A program made the position numbers and the translations under genes. The notes beneath the pieces are model-generated. The model did not search any database, had not been told where the DNA came from, and saw only the letters and a program-made list of their open reading frames with translations. This document shows, piece by piece, positions 19,873-28,711 of a stretch of 64,000 bases of DNA. This stretch comes from Microbacteriaceae bacterium UBA1487 (GTDB lineage: Bacteria; Actinomycetota; Actinomycetes; Actinomycetales; Microbacteriaceae). The stretch's first letter is position 1, and every line of letters begins with the position of its first letter. The stretch lies in assembly GCA_002325245.1 (NCBI GenBank), contig DCRR01000015.1, positions 22,440-86,439 of the forward strand, given 5' to 3'.

Positions 19873-20832
19873 CTACTCGCCGAAGTTGGCCTCGACCTGG
19901 CGCGCTGCGTCGAGCGCGTCGAGGTCGGCGGGCACGAGTCCGTCGATGTTGTAGATGGCGTTGAGGATCGCGATGCCGTCCTCGGTGTCGGCGATCGCGA
20001 GGAACGCGTCGGTGATCGACGTCTTCAGGTCCTCCGGCAGGTCGCCGCCGACGGCGATGCCGTCGTTCGGAATGTTGGTCGACCAGGCGAACACGGTGAC
20101 GTCACTGCCGACGGTCGGGATCTCCTCGACGACGCTTGAGCGCGCGTCGTTGTAGCTGGTTCCGACGGTGGCCTCTCCGCGCGCCACGGCGCTGACCGCG
20201 TTCGGGTGCCCGCCCGCGAAGAACGCGCCGCTCAGGTTGAACGGGTCGAGGCCGACCTCCTGAAGCTGCGTCGCCGGGTAGTAGTAGCCCGAGGCCGAGC
20301 CCTCATCGACGAAGGCGATGATCTCGTCCTCGGTGATGTTCGCGAGCGCGTCCTGGCCGACGGGGCCGGACTCGGCCGTGTCGGTGCCGTTGCAGAAGGT
20401 GTAGCCGTCCTCGTCCGTGACGATGTCGGTGGTGCAGAAGCGGTCCGTGTCGTTCGTGAACCACTGAGTGACGTAGGTGCTCGATCCGAAGCGGACCGAC
20501 TGGAGGACCGCCTCGGCGCCGGCCTGGTCGACGGCCTGCACGAGCGCGATCGGACCGAACATGCCGACGTGCGCCTGACCGGCCTGCATGGCGACCACGA
20601 GGGCGTTGTAGCTGTCGGTGACGATCACGTCGACGGGCATGTCGAGCTGCGCCTCGAGGAGCCCCGCGAGCTCTTCGCCGTCGAGCACGAGCTGGTCGAC
20701 GTCCTGCGACGGCACGAGGCCGACGACGAGCGTCTCGGGCGCCTCCGGCGCCGCGTCTTCGGTCGGCGCACACGCCGAGAGCGCAAGACCCGCGACCGCC
20801 ACGGTCGCCAGGGTCAGGAACGATTTCTTCAC
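19873..20832 (-). CDS. phnD: Phosphate/phosphite/phosphonate-binding lipoprotein
   Basis: Extracytoplasmic binding protein of the PhnDCEE importer. The GTG at 20832 (VKKSFLTLATVAVAGLALSA) is preferred since GGAGG lies 5 nt before it; an ATG 12 nt upstream overlaps that site. 319 residues; lipobox LALSAC. PhnD-family features: VVGLVPSQDVDQL at the mature N-terminus, MQAGQAHVGMFGPIALVQA, and GEATVGTSYNDARSSVV in the anion pocket region. It has three further Cys-containing spots (RFCTTD, YTFCNG). No C-P lyase or phosphonatase genes are adjacent, so ligand identity is open. Confidence 0.9.
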   Translation of the reverse strand: MKKSFLTLATVAVAGLALSACAPTEDAAPEAPETLVVGLVPSQDVDQLVLDGEELAGLLEAQLDMPVDVIVTDSYNALVVAMQAGQAHVGMFGPIALVQAVDQAGAEAVLQSVRFGSSTYVTQWFTNDTDRFCTTDIVTDEDGYTFCNGTDTAESGPVGQDALANITEDEIIAFVDEGSASGYYYPATQLQEVGLDPFNLSGAFFAGGHPNAVSAVARGEATVGTSYNDARSSVVEEIPTVGSDVTVFAWSTNIPNDGIAVGGDLPEDLKTSITDAFLAIADTEDGIAILNAIYNIDGLVPADLDALDAARQVEANFGE

Positions 20833-20903
20833 GATGTCCTCCATGCCTCAATCGCCGCCGAGATGCGGCGCTGGAAAAGCTGCCCCGCGCAGTGGGGGCA
20901 CCG

Positions 20904-20968
20904 TCCCAACGTTAAGCGTGCCTCGGATCGCTTCCGGGCGCTACAGGTGAGAATTTCCCCAACGTTTA
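20904..20968 (-). promoter_or_regulatory. phnD upstream region with two direct CCCAACGTT repeats
   Basis: The 133-nt gap before phnD holds CCCAACGTTAA (20905-20915) and CCCAACGTTTA (20958-20968), the same 11-mer with one difference, 53 nt apart start to start. The second copy overlaps the stop codon of the HAD gene. This suggests an operator pair for the phn operon. I could not match it convincingly to the PhoP box. Confidence 0.35.
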
Positions 20969-21631
20969 CATTGACAGCGCGTCGGCCCAATCGCGGATCG
21001 CCGGATACAGCTCCTCGGCGGTGGCGGCCCGCCGGGTGGGCGCTCCGTCTCCCCGTCGGTGCCGGTCGATCAGGAACGTGACTCCGCCCCGCGCCTGGAT
21101 CTCGGCGTGATCGTTCTCCCAGATGTCGCCGAGGCTCGCCAGTGCATGGCCCGAGGCGAGGACGCCCGCGCGGTCGAGGGCGGCGGACATGCCCTCGGGT
21201 TTCCGGGCGTCGGTCACGACCTGATCGAGCACGTCGGAAAGGCCGAGGCCCTCGATCACCTGGTCGAGGCCCCCGGCCGGCGAGTTGGTGATGAGGATGC
21301 GGGAGACGTGGTCCAGCTCGGCGAGGAGCTCGCGCATCCCCTCGGGGGCGCGCACCTCGCCGATCCAGCTGGCGATGTCGGCGCGGCTGCGCTGGAACGC
21401 CTCGTGCAGCGCCGCGCGCGGGACCACCGCCTCGCGCGCGAGCGCCGCGACGGCCTGGTAGCCATCACGGGCGGCGTCGAGCCCGGCGCCGTGGGCGAGG
21501 AAGTCGTCCAGTCGCGACAGCCGCGCCGCGCCGTCGGGCACGTTCGTGAAGGCGTGGCGCGCGTACTCGCGCACCGGCGCATCTCCGACGCAGAGCGTGC
21601 CGTCGAAGTCGAGAATGAGCGCGCCGCGCAT
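20966..21631 (-). CDS. HAD-superfamily hydrolase
   Basis: 221-residue protein starting MRGALILDFDGTLCVGDAPV. Asp8 and Asp10 of the DxDGT motif are the expected nucleophile and acid/base. Motif II is ILITNSPAGG, motif III includes DARKPEG and motif IV is SLGDIWENDHAEIQARG. A helical cap (about residues 20-100) lies between motifs I and II, as in phosphoglycolate- or phosphonatase-like HADs. It follows nusB by 4 nt and precedes phnD, so either a housekeeping phosphatase or a partner of the importer is possible; substrate unknown. Confidence 0.8.
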   Translation of the reverse strand: MRGALILDFDGTLCVGDAPVREYARHAFTNVPDGAARLSRLDDFLAHGAGLDAARDGYQAVAALAREAVVPRAALHEAFQRSRADIASWIGEVRAPEGMRELLAELDHVSRILITNSPAGGLDQVIEGLGLSDVLDQVVTDARKPEGMSAALDRAGVLASGHALASLGDIWENDHAEIQARGGVTFLIDRHRRGDGAPTRRAATAEELYPAIRDWADALSM

Positions 21632-21635
21632 GTCG

Positions 21636-22049
21636 CTACTCCTGGCTGCGCGCGACTCCACCGAGCAGACCGTTGAGGAATCCCGCCGAGTCGTCGGTGC
21701 TCATGATCGTCGCAGCTTCCACGGCCTCCGAGATCGCCACCGGGTTCGGCACCTCGGGGTTGAACAGGATCTCCCAGGTCGCCAGTCGCGCGAGCGCGCG
21801 GTCGAGCGCGGGCATCCGGTCCAGCTTCCAGCCCTGCGCGTGCTCGATGATCACGGTGTCGATCTCGTCGAGGTGCTCCTGCACCCCGGCCACGATCTCG
21901 CGGGCATACAGCCACGACGACTCGCGCTGCGGCTGGGAAGCCGCGCGCACCGATTCGTCGGCCAGCAGATCGGCGATCGGAATGCCGCGAACGTCGGCAC
22001 CGAAGAGGATGTCGAGCGCGCGCTTGCGGGCTTTGGTCCGTGCGCTCAC
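21636..22049 (-). CDS. nusB: Transcription antitermination factor NusB
   Basis: 137-residue RNA-binding factor for rRNA antitermination with S10/NusE. It opens SARTKARKRALDILFGADVR, the Arg-rich NusB start, and contains ALDRALARLATWEILF and VPNPVAISEAVEAATIMSTD, the core helices. The GTG start shares a base with the efp stop codon. The efp-nusB pair is standard. Confidence 0.93.
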   Translation of the reverse strand: MSARTKARKRALDILFGADVRGIPIADLLADESVRAASQPQRESSWLYAREIVAGVQEHLDEIDTVIIEHAQGWKLDRMPALDRALARLATWEILFNPEVPNPVAISEAVEAATIMSTDDSAGFLNGLLGGVARSQE

Positions 22050-22612
22050 TAGTCGGTCACGCGACCGAGGTACGAGCCGTCACGGGTGTCGACCTTGACC
22101 CGGGTGTTCTGCTCGAGGAAGAGCGGAACCTGGATCTCGTAGCCGGTCTCGAGCGTGGCGGCCTTGGTGCCGGCACTGGAGCGATCGCCCTGGAGGCCGG
22201 GCTCGGTGTAGGTCACCTCGAGCACGACAGAGGCGGGGAGCTCGACGTAGAGCGCCTCGCCCTCGTGGGTCGCGATGGTCGCGATCTGGTTCTCGAGCAT
22301 GAAGTTGGCAGCGTCGCCGACGACGGCGGCCGGGATGGTGCGCTGGTCGTAGTCGCTCGTGTCCATGAACACGAAGTCCTCGCCGTCCTTGTACAGGAAC
22401 TGGAAGTCGCGACGGTCGACGGTCGCGAAGTCGATCTTGGTGCCGGCGTTGAACGTGCGGTCGACGGTCTTGCCGCTCATCACGTTCTTGAGCTTGGTGC
22501 GCACGAAGGCGCCGCCCTTGCCCGGCTTGACGTGCTGGAACTCGATGACGTTCCAGAGCTGGCCGTCGATCGACAGCACGCTGCCGTTCTTGATGTCGTT
22601 GGTGGTCGCCAT
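22049..22612 (-). CDS. efp: Translation elongation factor P
   Basis: Relieves ribosome stalling at proline runs. At 187 residues it has the KOW-like N-terminal domain, an OB domain and the C-terminal S1-like domain ending [17 protein letters not shown]. The modification loop reads [17 protein letters not shown], with Lys between PG and GG. No epmA/epmB or earP-type modification genes are in the window. Confidence 0.96.
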   Translation of the reverse strand: MATTNDIKNGSVLSIDGQLWNVIEFQHVKPGKGGAFVRTKLKNVMSGKTVDRTFNAGTKIDFATVDRRDFQFLYKDGEDFVFMDTSDYDQRTIPAAVVGDAANFMLENQIATIATHEGEALYVELPASVVLEVTYTEPGLQGDRSSAGTKAATLETGYEIQVPLFLEQNTRVKVDTRDGSYLGRVTD

Positions 22613-22694
22613 GTTTTGCCTCCTGGAGCGGGTCGGGTAGCCGAGAAGCGGCGTATCGAGACCCCGCAGTGCCGCAGTCGAGTGTAGACGAGCG

Positions 22695-23135
22695 TCAGTT
22701 CGCGCGACGAACCGCCGCGAGGGCGAGGACGTACGAGTCGAACCCGAAGCCGGCGATGACGCCCGAGGCGATGCCCGAGATCACGCTCGTGTGCCGGAAG
22801 GTCTCCCGTGCGTGCGGGTTCGAGATGTGCACCTCGACAAGCGGAAGGCCCGCCTTCGCGACGAGCGCGGCCGCGTCGCGCAGCGCGTAGCTGTAGTGAG
22901 TGAAGGCCGCCGGATTCAGGATCACCGGCGCGTTCGCGTCGACCGCCTCGTGCAGCCAGCCGATCAGCTCGCCCTCGTCGTCGGTCTGCCGCAGGTCGAT
23001 CTCGATGCCCTCGGCGCTCGGGTCGCTCGCGAGCATCACGCGCAGCGCCGAGAGATCCTGGTGCCCGTAGACCTCCGGCTCCCGGCTGCCGAGGCGACCG
23101 AGGTTGGGTCCGTTGAGAACGAAGACGCGCGTCAT
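22695..23135 (-). CDS. aroQ: 3-dehydroquinate dehydratase, type II
   Basis: Third shikimate step: 3-dehydroquinate to 3-dehydroshikimate. 146 residues with [20 protein letters not shown] (active-site Arg and Tyr), [16 protein letters not shown] and [16 protein letters not shown], all hallmarks of the dodecameric type II enzyme. It belongs to the aro cluster but is separated from aroB by 136 nt, in which I see no gene. Confidence 0.95.
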   Translation of the reverse strand: MTRVFVLNGPNLGRLGSREPEVYGHQDLSALRVMLASDPSAEGIEIDLRQTDDEGELIGWLHEAVDANAPVILNPAAFTHYSYALRDAAALVAKAGLPLVEVHISNPHARETFRHTSVISGIASGVIAGFGFDSYVLALAAVRRAN

Positions 23136-23271
23136 GACTGTGAGCCTAGCGAAGGCGCGCGCGACTCAGACCGGGACGGCGTCGTGATTGCGTGTGACGA
23201 CGATCTCGGAATGCCCCACCTGCTTGACGGCGCGCCGTCGCGCCAGCGGGAGTGCGCGGGCGCGGCCGAAC

Positions 23272-24360
23272 CTAATCGGCGATCTCCTGGTACGCGGTGA
23301 ACAGCAGCGATTCGTCGACGCCGTTCAGCGTGGTCGGGCGGCCGATCGCGTCGAGCACGATGAAGCGCAGCATCGAGCCTCGCGCCTTCTTGTCGCGCTG
23401 CATCGTCGCGTAGAGCGTCTTCCATCGGCCGAGCGGGTAGCTCGTGGGAAGGCTCAGCGATTCGAGGATGCGGCGGTGCCGATCCACCTCCTCGTCGCTC
23501 AGCGAGCGCGTCAGTCGCGACAGCTCCGCGGCGAACATCATGCCGATCGCGACCGCGGCGCCGTGGCGCCACTGATAGCGCTCGGCGTGCTCGATCGCGT
23601 GGCCGAGGGTGTGCCCGTAGTTCAGGATCTCGCGCAGGCCCTGCTCGGTGAAGTCCTCCCCCACGACCCGCGCCTTGACGGCGATCGCGAGTTCGAGGCA
23701 GCGCCGGAACTCCGCGGTGGTCGGATCGGTCGCGGCGTCGACGTCGGCCTCCACAATGTCGAGGATCTCCGGCTCGGCGATGAAACCGGCCTTCACCACC
23801 TCGGCGTAGCCGGCGAGGATCTCGTTCTTCGGCAGACCGGTCAGCAGGTCGAGGTCGCAGAGCACCGCTCGCGGTGCGTGGAACGCCCCGACGAGGTTCT
23901 TGCCCTCGGCCGTGTTGATGCCGGTCTTGCCGCCGACTGCCGCATCCACCATGCCCAGCACGGTGGTGGGGATCTGGATCACGTCGACGCCGCGCAGCCA
24001 CGTCGCGGCGACGAAGCCGGCGAGGTCGGTGGTCGCGCCGCCGCCCAGGCCGATGACGACGTCGCTGCGGGTGAAGTCGGTCTGGCCCATGATCTGCCAG
24101 CAGAATGCGGCCACCTCGACGCGCTTGGCGCCTTCGGCATCCGGGATCTCAGCGAGATAGACCTGGTACTGCGAGGCCAGCTGCTCGCGCAGCGCCTCGG
24201 CGCGAGCACCGAGGATCGGTGCGTGCACGATGAGAACGCGCGCCACCGCGGCGCCGAGCTGGCTCGGCAGGGTGTCGAGCAGTCCGCGCCCGATCGTCAC
24301 GTCGTAGCCGGGAGTCCCCGCCACCTGAATCGTCGTTGCACTCACGGCGTCTGCAGCCAT
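23272..24360 (-). CDS. aroB: 3-dehydroquinate synthase
   Basis: Converts DAHP to 3-dehydroquinate using NAD and a divalent metal. 362 residues, with the NAD/substrate core VIGLGGGATTDLAGFVAATW, QIPTTVLGMVDAAVGGKTGI and the metal-binding NYGHTLGHAIEHAERYQWRH. Start and aroK stop overlap by 19 nt, so the two are coupled. Confidence 0.96.
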   Translation of the reverse strand: MAADAVSATTIQVAGTPGYDVTIGRGLLDTLPSQLGAAVARVLIVHAPILGARAEALREQLASQYQVYLAEIPDAEGAKRVEVAAFCWQIMGQTDFTRSDVVIGLGGGATTDLAGFVAATWLRGVDVIQIPTTVLGMVDAAVGGKTGINTAEGKNLVGAFHAPRAVLCDLDLLTGLPKNEILAGYAEVVKAGFIAEPEILDIVEADVDAATDPTTAEFRRCLELAIAVKARVVGEDFTEQGLREILNYGHTLGHAIEHAERYQWRHGAAVAIGMMFAAELSRLTRSLSDEEVDRHRRILESLSLPTSYPLGRWKTLYATMQRDKKARGSMLRFIVLDAIGRPTTLNGVDESLLFTAYQEIAD

Positions 24361-24845
24361 GCGGCCACCTCCTGGGCGATGTCGTCGTTGCGGCGACCGT
24401 CGGTGGCGACCGTGAGGTGCGCGAGTCGCTCGTAGATGGGTCGGCGGGCGTCGAAGATGCGCTGCCAGCTCGCGATGCCGTCCTTCACCAGCGGGCGGTT
24501 GCCGTCGGCGAGCCGCGGCGCAACCGTCTCCGCAGTCACCGTCAGGTAGACGACAGGCAGCTCACCCAGGTCGGACTGCGTCGCGGAGTCCAGCACGGCT
24601 CCGCCGCCGAGCGAGACAACGTGATCGGTCGCCAGCGCCGCAGCCACCGCCTCGCGCTCGAGGCGACGGAAGTGCGCCTCCCCGTGCGTCTCGAAGATCT
24701 CGGGGATCGGCCCGTGCGCGGCAACGACGACCTTGTCGGTGTCGGTGAATCCGGCGCCGAGAAGCCGCGCGACGCGCTTTCCGATGCGCGTCTTTCCGGC
24801 GCCCATCGGGCCGATGAAGACGGCCGCGGGGTGCACTGCGCTCAC
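24342..24845 (-). CDS. aroK: Shikimate kinase
   Basis: Phosphorylates shikimate at the 3-hydroxyl. 167 residues; P-loop [21 protein letters not shown] for shikimate binding, the GGGAVL loop and the LID arginine in GNRPLVKDG. The GTG start overlaps the aroC stop (GTGA). Confidence 0.95.
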   Translation of the reverse strand: MSAVHPAAVFIGPMGAGKTRIGKRVARLLGAGFTDTDKVVVAAHGPIPEIFETHGEAHFRRLEREAVAAALATDHVVSLGGGAVLDSATQSDLGELPVVYLTVTAETVAPRLADGNRPLVKDGIASWQRIFDARRPIYERLAHLTVATDGRRNDDIAQEVAAWLQTP

Positions 24846-26047
24846 TCGGTGACCGTCACGGACGCGGTGCGAAGCGAATCGGGGATCGCCGCCAGGTACG
24901 CGTCGAGGTTGCGGCGCGTCTCGCCGATCGAGTCGCCGCCGAACTTCTCGAGCATCGCATTTGCGAGCACGAGCGCGACCATCGCCTCGGCGACGACACC
25001 CGCGGCCGGCACGGCGCAGACGTCCGAGCGCTGGTGGTGCGCGGCCGCCTCCTCGCCGGTGGCGACGTCGACGGTGCGCAGCGCATGCGGAACGGTCGCG
25101 ATCGGCTTCATGCCGGCGCGGACGCGCAGCAGCGTGCCGGTCGACATGCCGCCCTCGGTGCCGCCGGCCTTGTCGCTGAGTCGCCCGATGACGCCGTCCG
25201 CGGCGACGATCTCGTCGTGCGCCTGCGAACCCGGGCGCCGCGTGGTCTCGAAGCCGTCGCCGATCTCGACGCCCTTGATCGCCTGGATTCCCATGATCGC
25301 GGCCGCGAGCTGCGCATCCAGTCGACGGTCCCAGTGCACGTAGCTTCCGAGTCCCGGCGGGAGACCGTAGGCGAGCACCTCGACGACGCCGCCGAGCGTG
25401 TCGCCGTCGTCGTGGGCCCGGTCGATGCGCGCCACCATCTCGGCGCTCGTGGCCGCGTCGAAGCAGCGCAGCGGGTCGGCGTCCAGGGCGTCCACGTCAT
25501 CAGGCGTGGGCAGCGCGGCCCCGTCAGGCACGCGGACCGTCTCGATCGAGAGGGTGTGCGCGACCAGGCGCACGCCGAGCTCGGCGAGGAAGGCTCGGGC
25601 GACGGCGCCGAGGGCGACCCGGGCCGCCGTCTCGCGAGCGCTTGCGCGCTCGAGCACGTTGCGCGACTCGGGGAAGTCGTACTTCTGCATGCCGACGAGG
25701 TCGGCGTGGCCCGGGCGGGGGCGCGTCAGAGCGGCCCCTCGGCCCTTCGGCAGAGTCTCCGGGTCGACCGGCGTGGCGCTCATCACGTCGACCCAGCGCG
25801 GCCACTCGGTGTTGCCCACGCGCAGCGCGACTGGGCCGCCGACGGTCTTGCCGAAGCGGATGCCGCCCGAGATCGAGAGCTCGTCCTGTTCGAACTTCAT
25901 GCGCGCGCCCCGGCCGTAGCCGAGCTTGCGACGCTGCAGGTCGTCTTGGATCTGTTCAGGCGAGATCGGCACGCCCGCGGGCATGCCCTCGAGAATCGCG
26001 ACGAGTTCGGGGCCGTGCGATTCCCCGGCGGTCAACCAACGAAGCAT
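24842..26047 (-). CDS. aroC: Chorismate synthase
   Basis: Last shikimate-pathway step, EPSP to chorismate, needing reduced FMN. 401 residues; family signatures are [20 protein letters not shown] at the N-terminus, GRGARM and, in the middle, [15 protein letters not shown]. The C-terminal [20 protein letters not shown] matches actinobacterial AroC. The gene follows aroE by 13 nt. Confidence 0.97.
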   Translation of the reverse strand: MLRWLTAGESHGPELVAILEGMPAGVPISPEQIQDDLQRRKLGYGRGARMKFEQDELSISGGIRFGKTVGGPVALRVGNTEWPRWVDVMSATPVDPETLPKGRGAALTRPRPGHADLVGMQKYDFPESRNVLERASARETAARVALGAVARAFLAELGVRLVAHTLSIETVRVPDGAALPTPDDVDALDADPLRCFDAATSAEMVARIDRAHDDGDTLGGVVEVLAYGLPPGLGSYVHWDRRLDAQLAAAIMGIQAIKGVEIGDGFETTRRPGSQAHDEIVAADGVIGRLSDKAGGTEGGMSTGTLLRVRAGMKPIATVPHALRTVDVATGEEAAAHHQRSDVCAVPAAGVVAEAMVALVLANAMLEKFGGDSIGETRRNLDAYLAAIPDSLRTASVTVTE

Positions 26048-26060
26048 GTCGTCGATTCTT

Positions 26061-26906
26061 TCAGGTTCCCAGCCCGACGACCGACCGCATCGCGTCGCGG
26101 ACCTCGTCCTCGCGGCTCAGCGCGACGTCGGCGGACCCCGAGACGAAGATGCGAACCTGTGCCACGGCTTGGTGCACGAGCATCTCCAGACCGCTCACGA
26201 CGCGCCCGGAGGCCTGCTGCCACGAGGCCGCCAGGGCGCTCGGCCACGGGTCGTAGGCGACATCGAACAGGACGGCGCTGCCGCGCAGCTCTGCGGGGAA
26301 CTCGCGGACGATCGACGTGCCTCCGGGGAGGGTCGAGATCACCGCGTCGGGGCTCAGCGATCCACGGGGATCGCCGAAGCGCTCCCGCGTGAGCTCGACT
26401 CCCAGCCGCTCGGCCAGCGGGATCAGCGACTCCGCGCGGGCGAGGTTGCGCACGACGACGCGCGCGGCGCGCGCTCCGAGCTGAGCCGCGGCGGCCAGCG
26501 CGCTCTGCGCGGTCGCGCCCGCGCCCAGGATCTCGACCGTGTCGAGCGCCGTGACCCCGTGATCGGCGAAGGCGCGCACGATGCCCTCCACGTCGGTGTT
26601 GAAGCCGCGGCGCGCGCCGTCGTCCAGCAGCAGGGTGTTGGCGGCGCCGACAAGGTCCACGAGCGGGTCGCGCTCATCGAGCAGCGAGAGCACCACATGC
26701 TTGTGCGGCATCGTCAGCGAGAGGCCCCGCCAGGACGCGTCCAGGCCCGCCACGAAGTCGCCGAGCCGCGCCGCATCCAGTTCGATTGCCTCGTAGCCCC
26801 AGTCGAGCCCCAGCGCGCGGTACGCGGCCGCGTGCAGCTTCGGCGACTTCGAGTGCGAGATCGGCGAGCCGAGCACCGCGAGGCGGAGCTCGGGCGACTC
26901 AGGCAC
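26061..26906 (-). CDS. aroE: Shikimate dehydrogenase
   Basis: NADP-dependent reduction of 3-dehydroshikimate. The GTG at 26906 ([20 protein letters not shown]) overlaps the mltG stop by 8 nt; longer in-frame starts would lie inside mltG and add an Arg-rich tail. 281 residues: substrate motif [17 protein letters not shown], catalytic Lys in [10 protein letters not shown], catalytic Asp in GFNTDVEG, and the nucleotide loop [18 protein letters not shown]. As in M. tuberculosis it follows mltG. Confidence 0.94.
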   Translation of the reverse strand: MPESPELRLAVLGSPISHSKSPKLHAAAYRALGLDWGYEAIELDAARLGDFVAGLDASWRGLSLTMPHKHVVLSLLDERDPLVDLVGAANTLLLDDGARRGFNTDVEGIVRAFADHGVTALDTVEILGAGATAQSALAAAAQLGARAARVVVRNLARAESLIPLAERLGVELTRERFGDPRGSLSPDAVISTLPGGTSIVREFPAELRGSAVLFDVAYDPWPSALAASWQQASGRVVSGLEMLVHQAVAQVRIFVSGSADVALSREDEVRDAMRSVVGLGT

Positions 26907-28245
26907 AGTACGCCGCGTTCTCCGTGCTGGCGCGGCACCAGGCCTGCAGCTGGGCGACCGCCGCCTCGTGCTGCGCGACCGTCTCGGAGAACACGGTCTC
27001 ACCGGTCTTGAGGTTGATCGGAACGAAGAACATCCACGGGCCGTCGGCGGGGTTCAGCGCGGCGTCGATCGCCGCCTCGCCCGGCAGCCCGATCGGCCCG
27101 ATCGGCAGCCCGTCATTGACGTAGGTGTTGTAGAGGTTGCTGGCATCCGCCCGTTCCTCGCCGGTCGTCCAGACGGTGTGCGTGTTGCCCGTTCCGTAGG
27201 CGACGGTGGCGTCGGATTCGAGCCGCCACCCCTGGTCGAGCCGGTTCTGGAAGACGCGCGCGACCTTGTAGAAGTCGTCGATGTTCGATCCGGCCTCGCG
27301 CTGCACGATCGAGGCCTTGATGAGCACCTCGAGCCGGTCCTCGGGGTCGACGCCCAGCGCATCCAGCCGCGTGATCATCTCGTCGACGAGGCGCTGGATC
27401 ACCTCGTCCGCCGTCACGCCCGGATCCAGGGGGTACGTCGCCGGGAAGAGCCAGCCCTCGAGGTTCGGCGCCTCGGCGGGCACCCCGAACGCCGTCGGAT
27501 CGGCGGCCGCCGCGAGCAGCTCATCGACCGTGATGTCGGTCGCCGAGGCGATCAAGGCGAAGGCATCCTCGTAGGAGGTGCCCTCGGGGATCGTCACCGT
27601 GTTGGTGATCTTGTTGACCGGGTCGAGAAGGGCGTCGAGCGCTGCCTGCGCGCTCATCTGCTCCTGCAAGCGGAAGTTGCCGGGTTCGAAACTGACGTCG
27701 GGACGCGTCAGAAGCAAGTCGTAGAAGGCATCGAAGGTCATCGTGACCCCGGCTTCGTTGAGCGTCTTGGCGACGTCCGACCCGATATCCCCGCTCTGGA
27801 TCACGATCGTGACCTCGACACCGTTGCCGGTGCCCTCGTAGTCGTTGGGCAGCTCCCAGCCGAGCACCTCGCGCACCTTGTCCTCGTAGAGCACCCACAC
27901 CGTGGCCGCCCCGCCGATGCCGACCGCCAGCAGGGCGATCAGCACCCAGAGCCACCACAGGCGACGCTTCGGCCGCGTGTCGCGGCCTCCTCCGCTGCCG
28001 CGCGTTGCGCCGCCGCGCTGAGCGGCCTCGCGGGCCGCGCGCCGAGAGCTCGGTGCGGCCGAGTCGTTCGCGCTCGGTTCGGAACCCGCCTGATCCTGTC
28101 GTGCGGCAGGCGTCGCCCACGGCTGACTCGGCTGGACGGCAGGCGCGGGAGTCGCCGGAGGCACCGGTGCTCCGTTCGGGTTCGATCCGGGCGTGGGCGT
28201 TCCGCTCGGCCGGAAGATGTCGTCCCAACTGGGTTCTTGAGCCAC
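26899..28245 (-). CDS. mltG: Endolytic peptidoglycan transglycosylase MltG
   Basis: Cleaves nascent glycan strands and is thought to set their length. 448 residues: a ~95-residue cytoplasmic Pro/Ser/Arg-rich part, one membrane helix near residues 95-115 (LWWLWVLIALLAVGIGGAAT), a LysM-like segment and the YceG catalytic domain. The catalytic Glu is in KASIVQREAG, and LPIGPIGLPGEAAIDAALNP near the C-terminus is diagnostic. It is encoded between ruvX and aroE. Confidence 0.93.
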   Translation of the reverse strand: MAQEPSWDDIFRPSGTPTPGSNPNGAPVPPATPAPAVQPSQPWATPAARQDQAGSEPSANDSAAPSSRRAAREAAQRGGATRGSGGGRDTRPKRRLWWLWVLIALLAVGIGGAATVWVLYEDKVREVLGWELPNDYEGTGNGVEVTIVIQSGDIGSDVAKTLNEAGVTMTFDAFYDLLLTRPDVSFEPGNFRLQEQMSAQAALDALLDPVNKITNTVTIPEGTSYEDAFALIASATDITVDELLAAAADPTAFGVPAEAPNLEGWLFPATYPLDPGVTADEVIQRLVDEMITRLDALGVDPEDRLEVLIKASIVQREAGSNIDDFYKVARVFQNRLDQGWRLESDATVAYGTGNTHTVWTTGEERADASNLYNTYVNDGLPIGPIGLPGEAAIDAALNPADGPWMFFVPINLKTGETVFSETVAQHEAAVAQLQAWCRASTENAAYCA

Positions 28246-28248
28246 GGG

Positions 28249-28710
28249 TCAGAGTCCTTCGTCAGGGGCGACCGCCGCGCCGGCCGGGCGACCGGCCGAG
28301 CGCTCGAAGTCGAGGGCGTTCTGCAGGATGATAACAGCGGCCGCCTGGTCGATCACGGCGCGCGAGGTGCGCGTGCTCCGCCCCGCCTGGTGCAGCCCCC
28401 GCTGGGCGCTGACGGTCGACATCCGCTCGTCGACGAGCCGCACCGGCGGGCCTCCGAGCGTCGTCAGCCAGCGTGCGAACTCCCGGGCGTCCGCTGTCGA
28501 GGGCGTATCCGTTCCGGCGAGCGAAAGCGGCAGGCCGACGATGATCTCGACGGGTGCGTACTCCTCGATGAGTGCCCGGAACGCTCCCTCATCGTCCTTC
28601 CCGCGCGGGTGCGAGACGACCGGGGTGGCGAGCAGTCCGTCGCGGTCGCACACGGCGACCCCGACGCGTGCGCGGCCGACATCGATGCCGAGGCGGACTC
28701 CGGGGCGCAC
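28249..28710 (-). CDS. ruvX: Putative Holliday junction resolvase / pre-16S rRNA nuclease (YqgF family)
   Basis: 153-residue RNase H-fold protein. LGIDVGRARVGVAVCD carries the first catalytic Asp, VEIIVGLPLSLAG the second strand, RLVDERMST the Glu and VIDQAAAVIILQNALD the last Asp. E. coli YqgF trims the 16S 5' end; junction cleavage is shown for some homologues. GTG start one base after the alaS stop. Confidence 0.92.
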   Translation of the reverse strand: MRPGVRLGIDVGRARVGVAVCDRDGLLATPVVSHPRGKDDEGAFRALIEEYAPVEIIVGLPLSLAGTDTPSTADAREFARWLTTLGGPPVRLVDERMSTVSAQRGLHQAGRSTRTSRAVIDQAAAVIILQNALDFERSAGRPAGAAVAPDEGL

Positions 28711-28711
28711 G

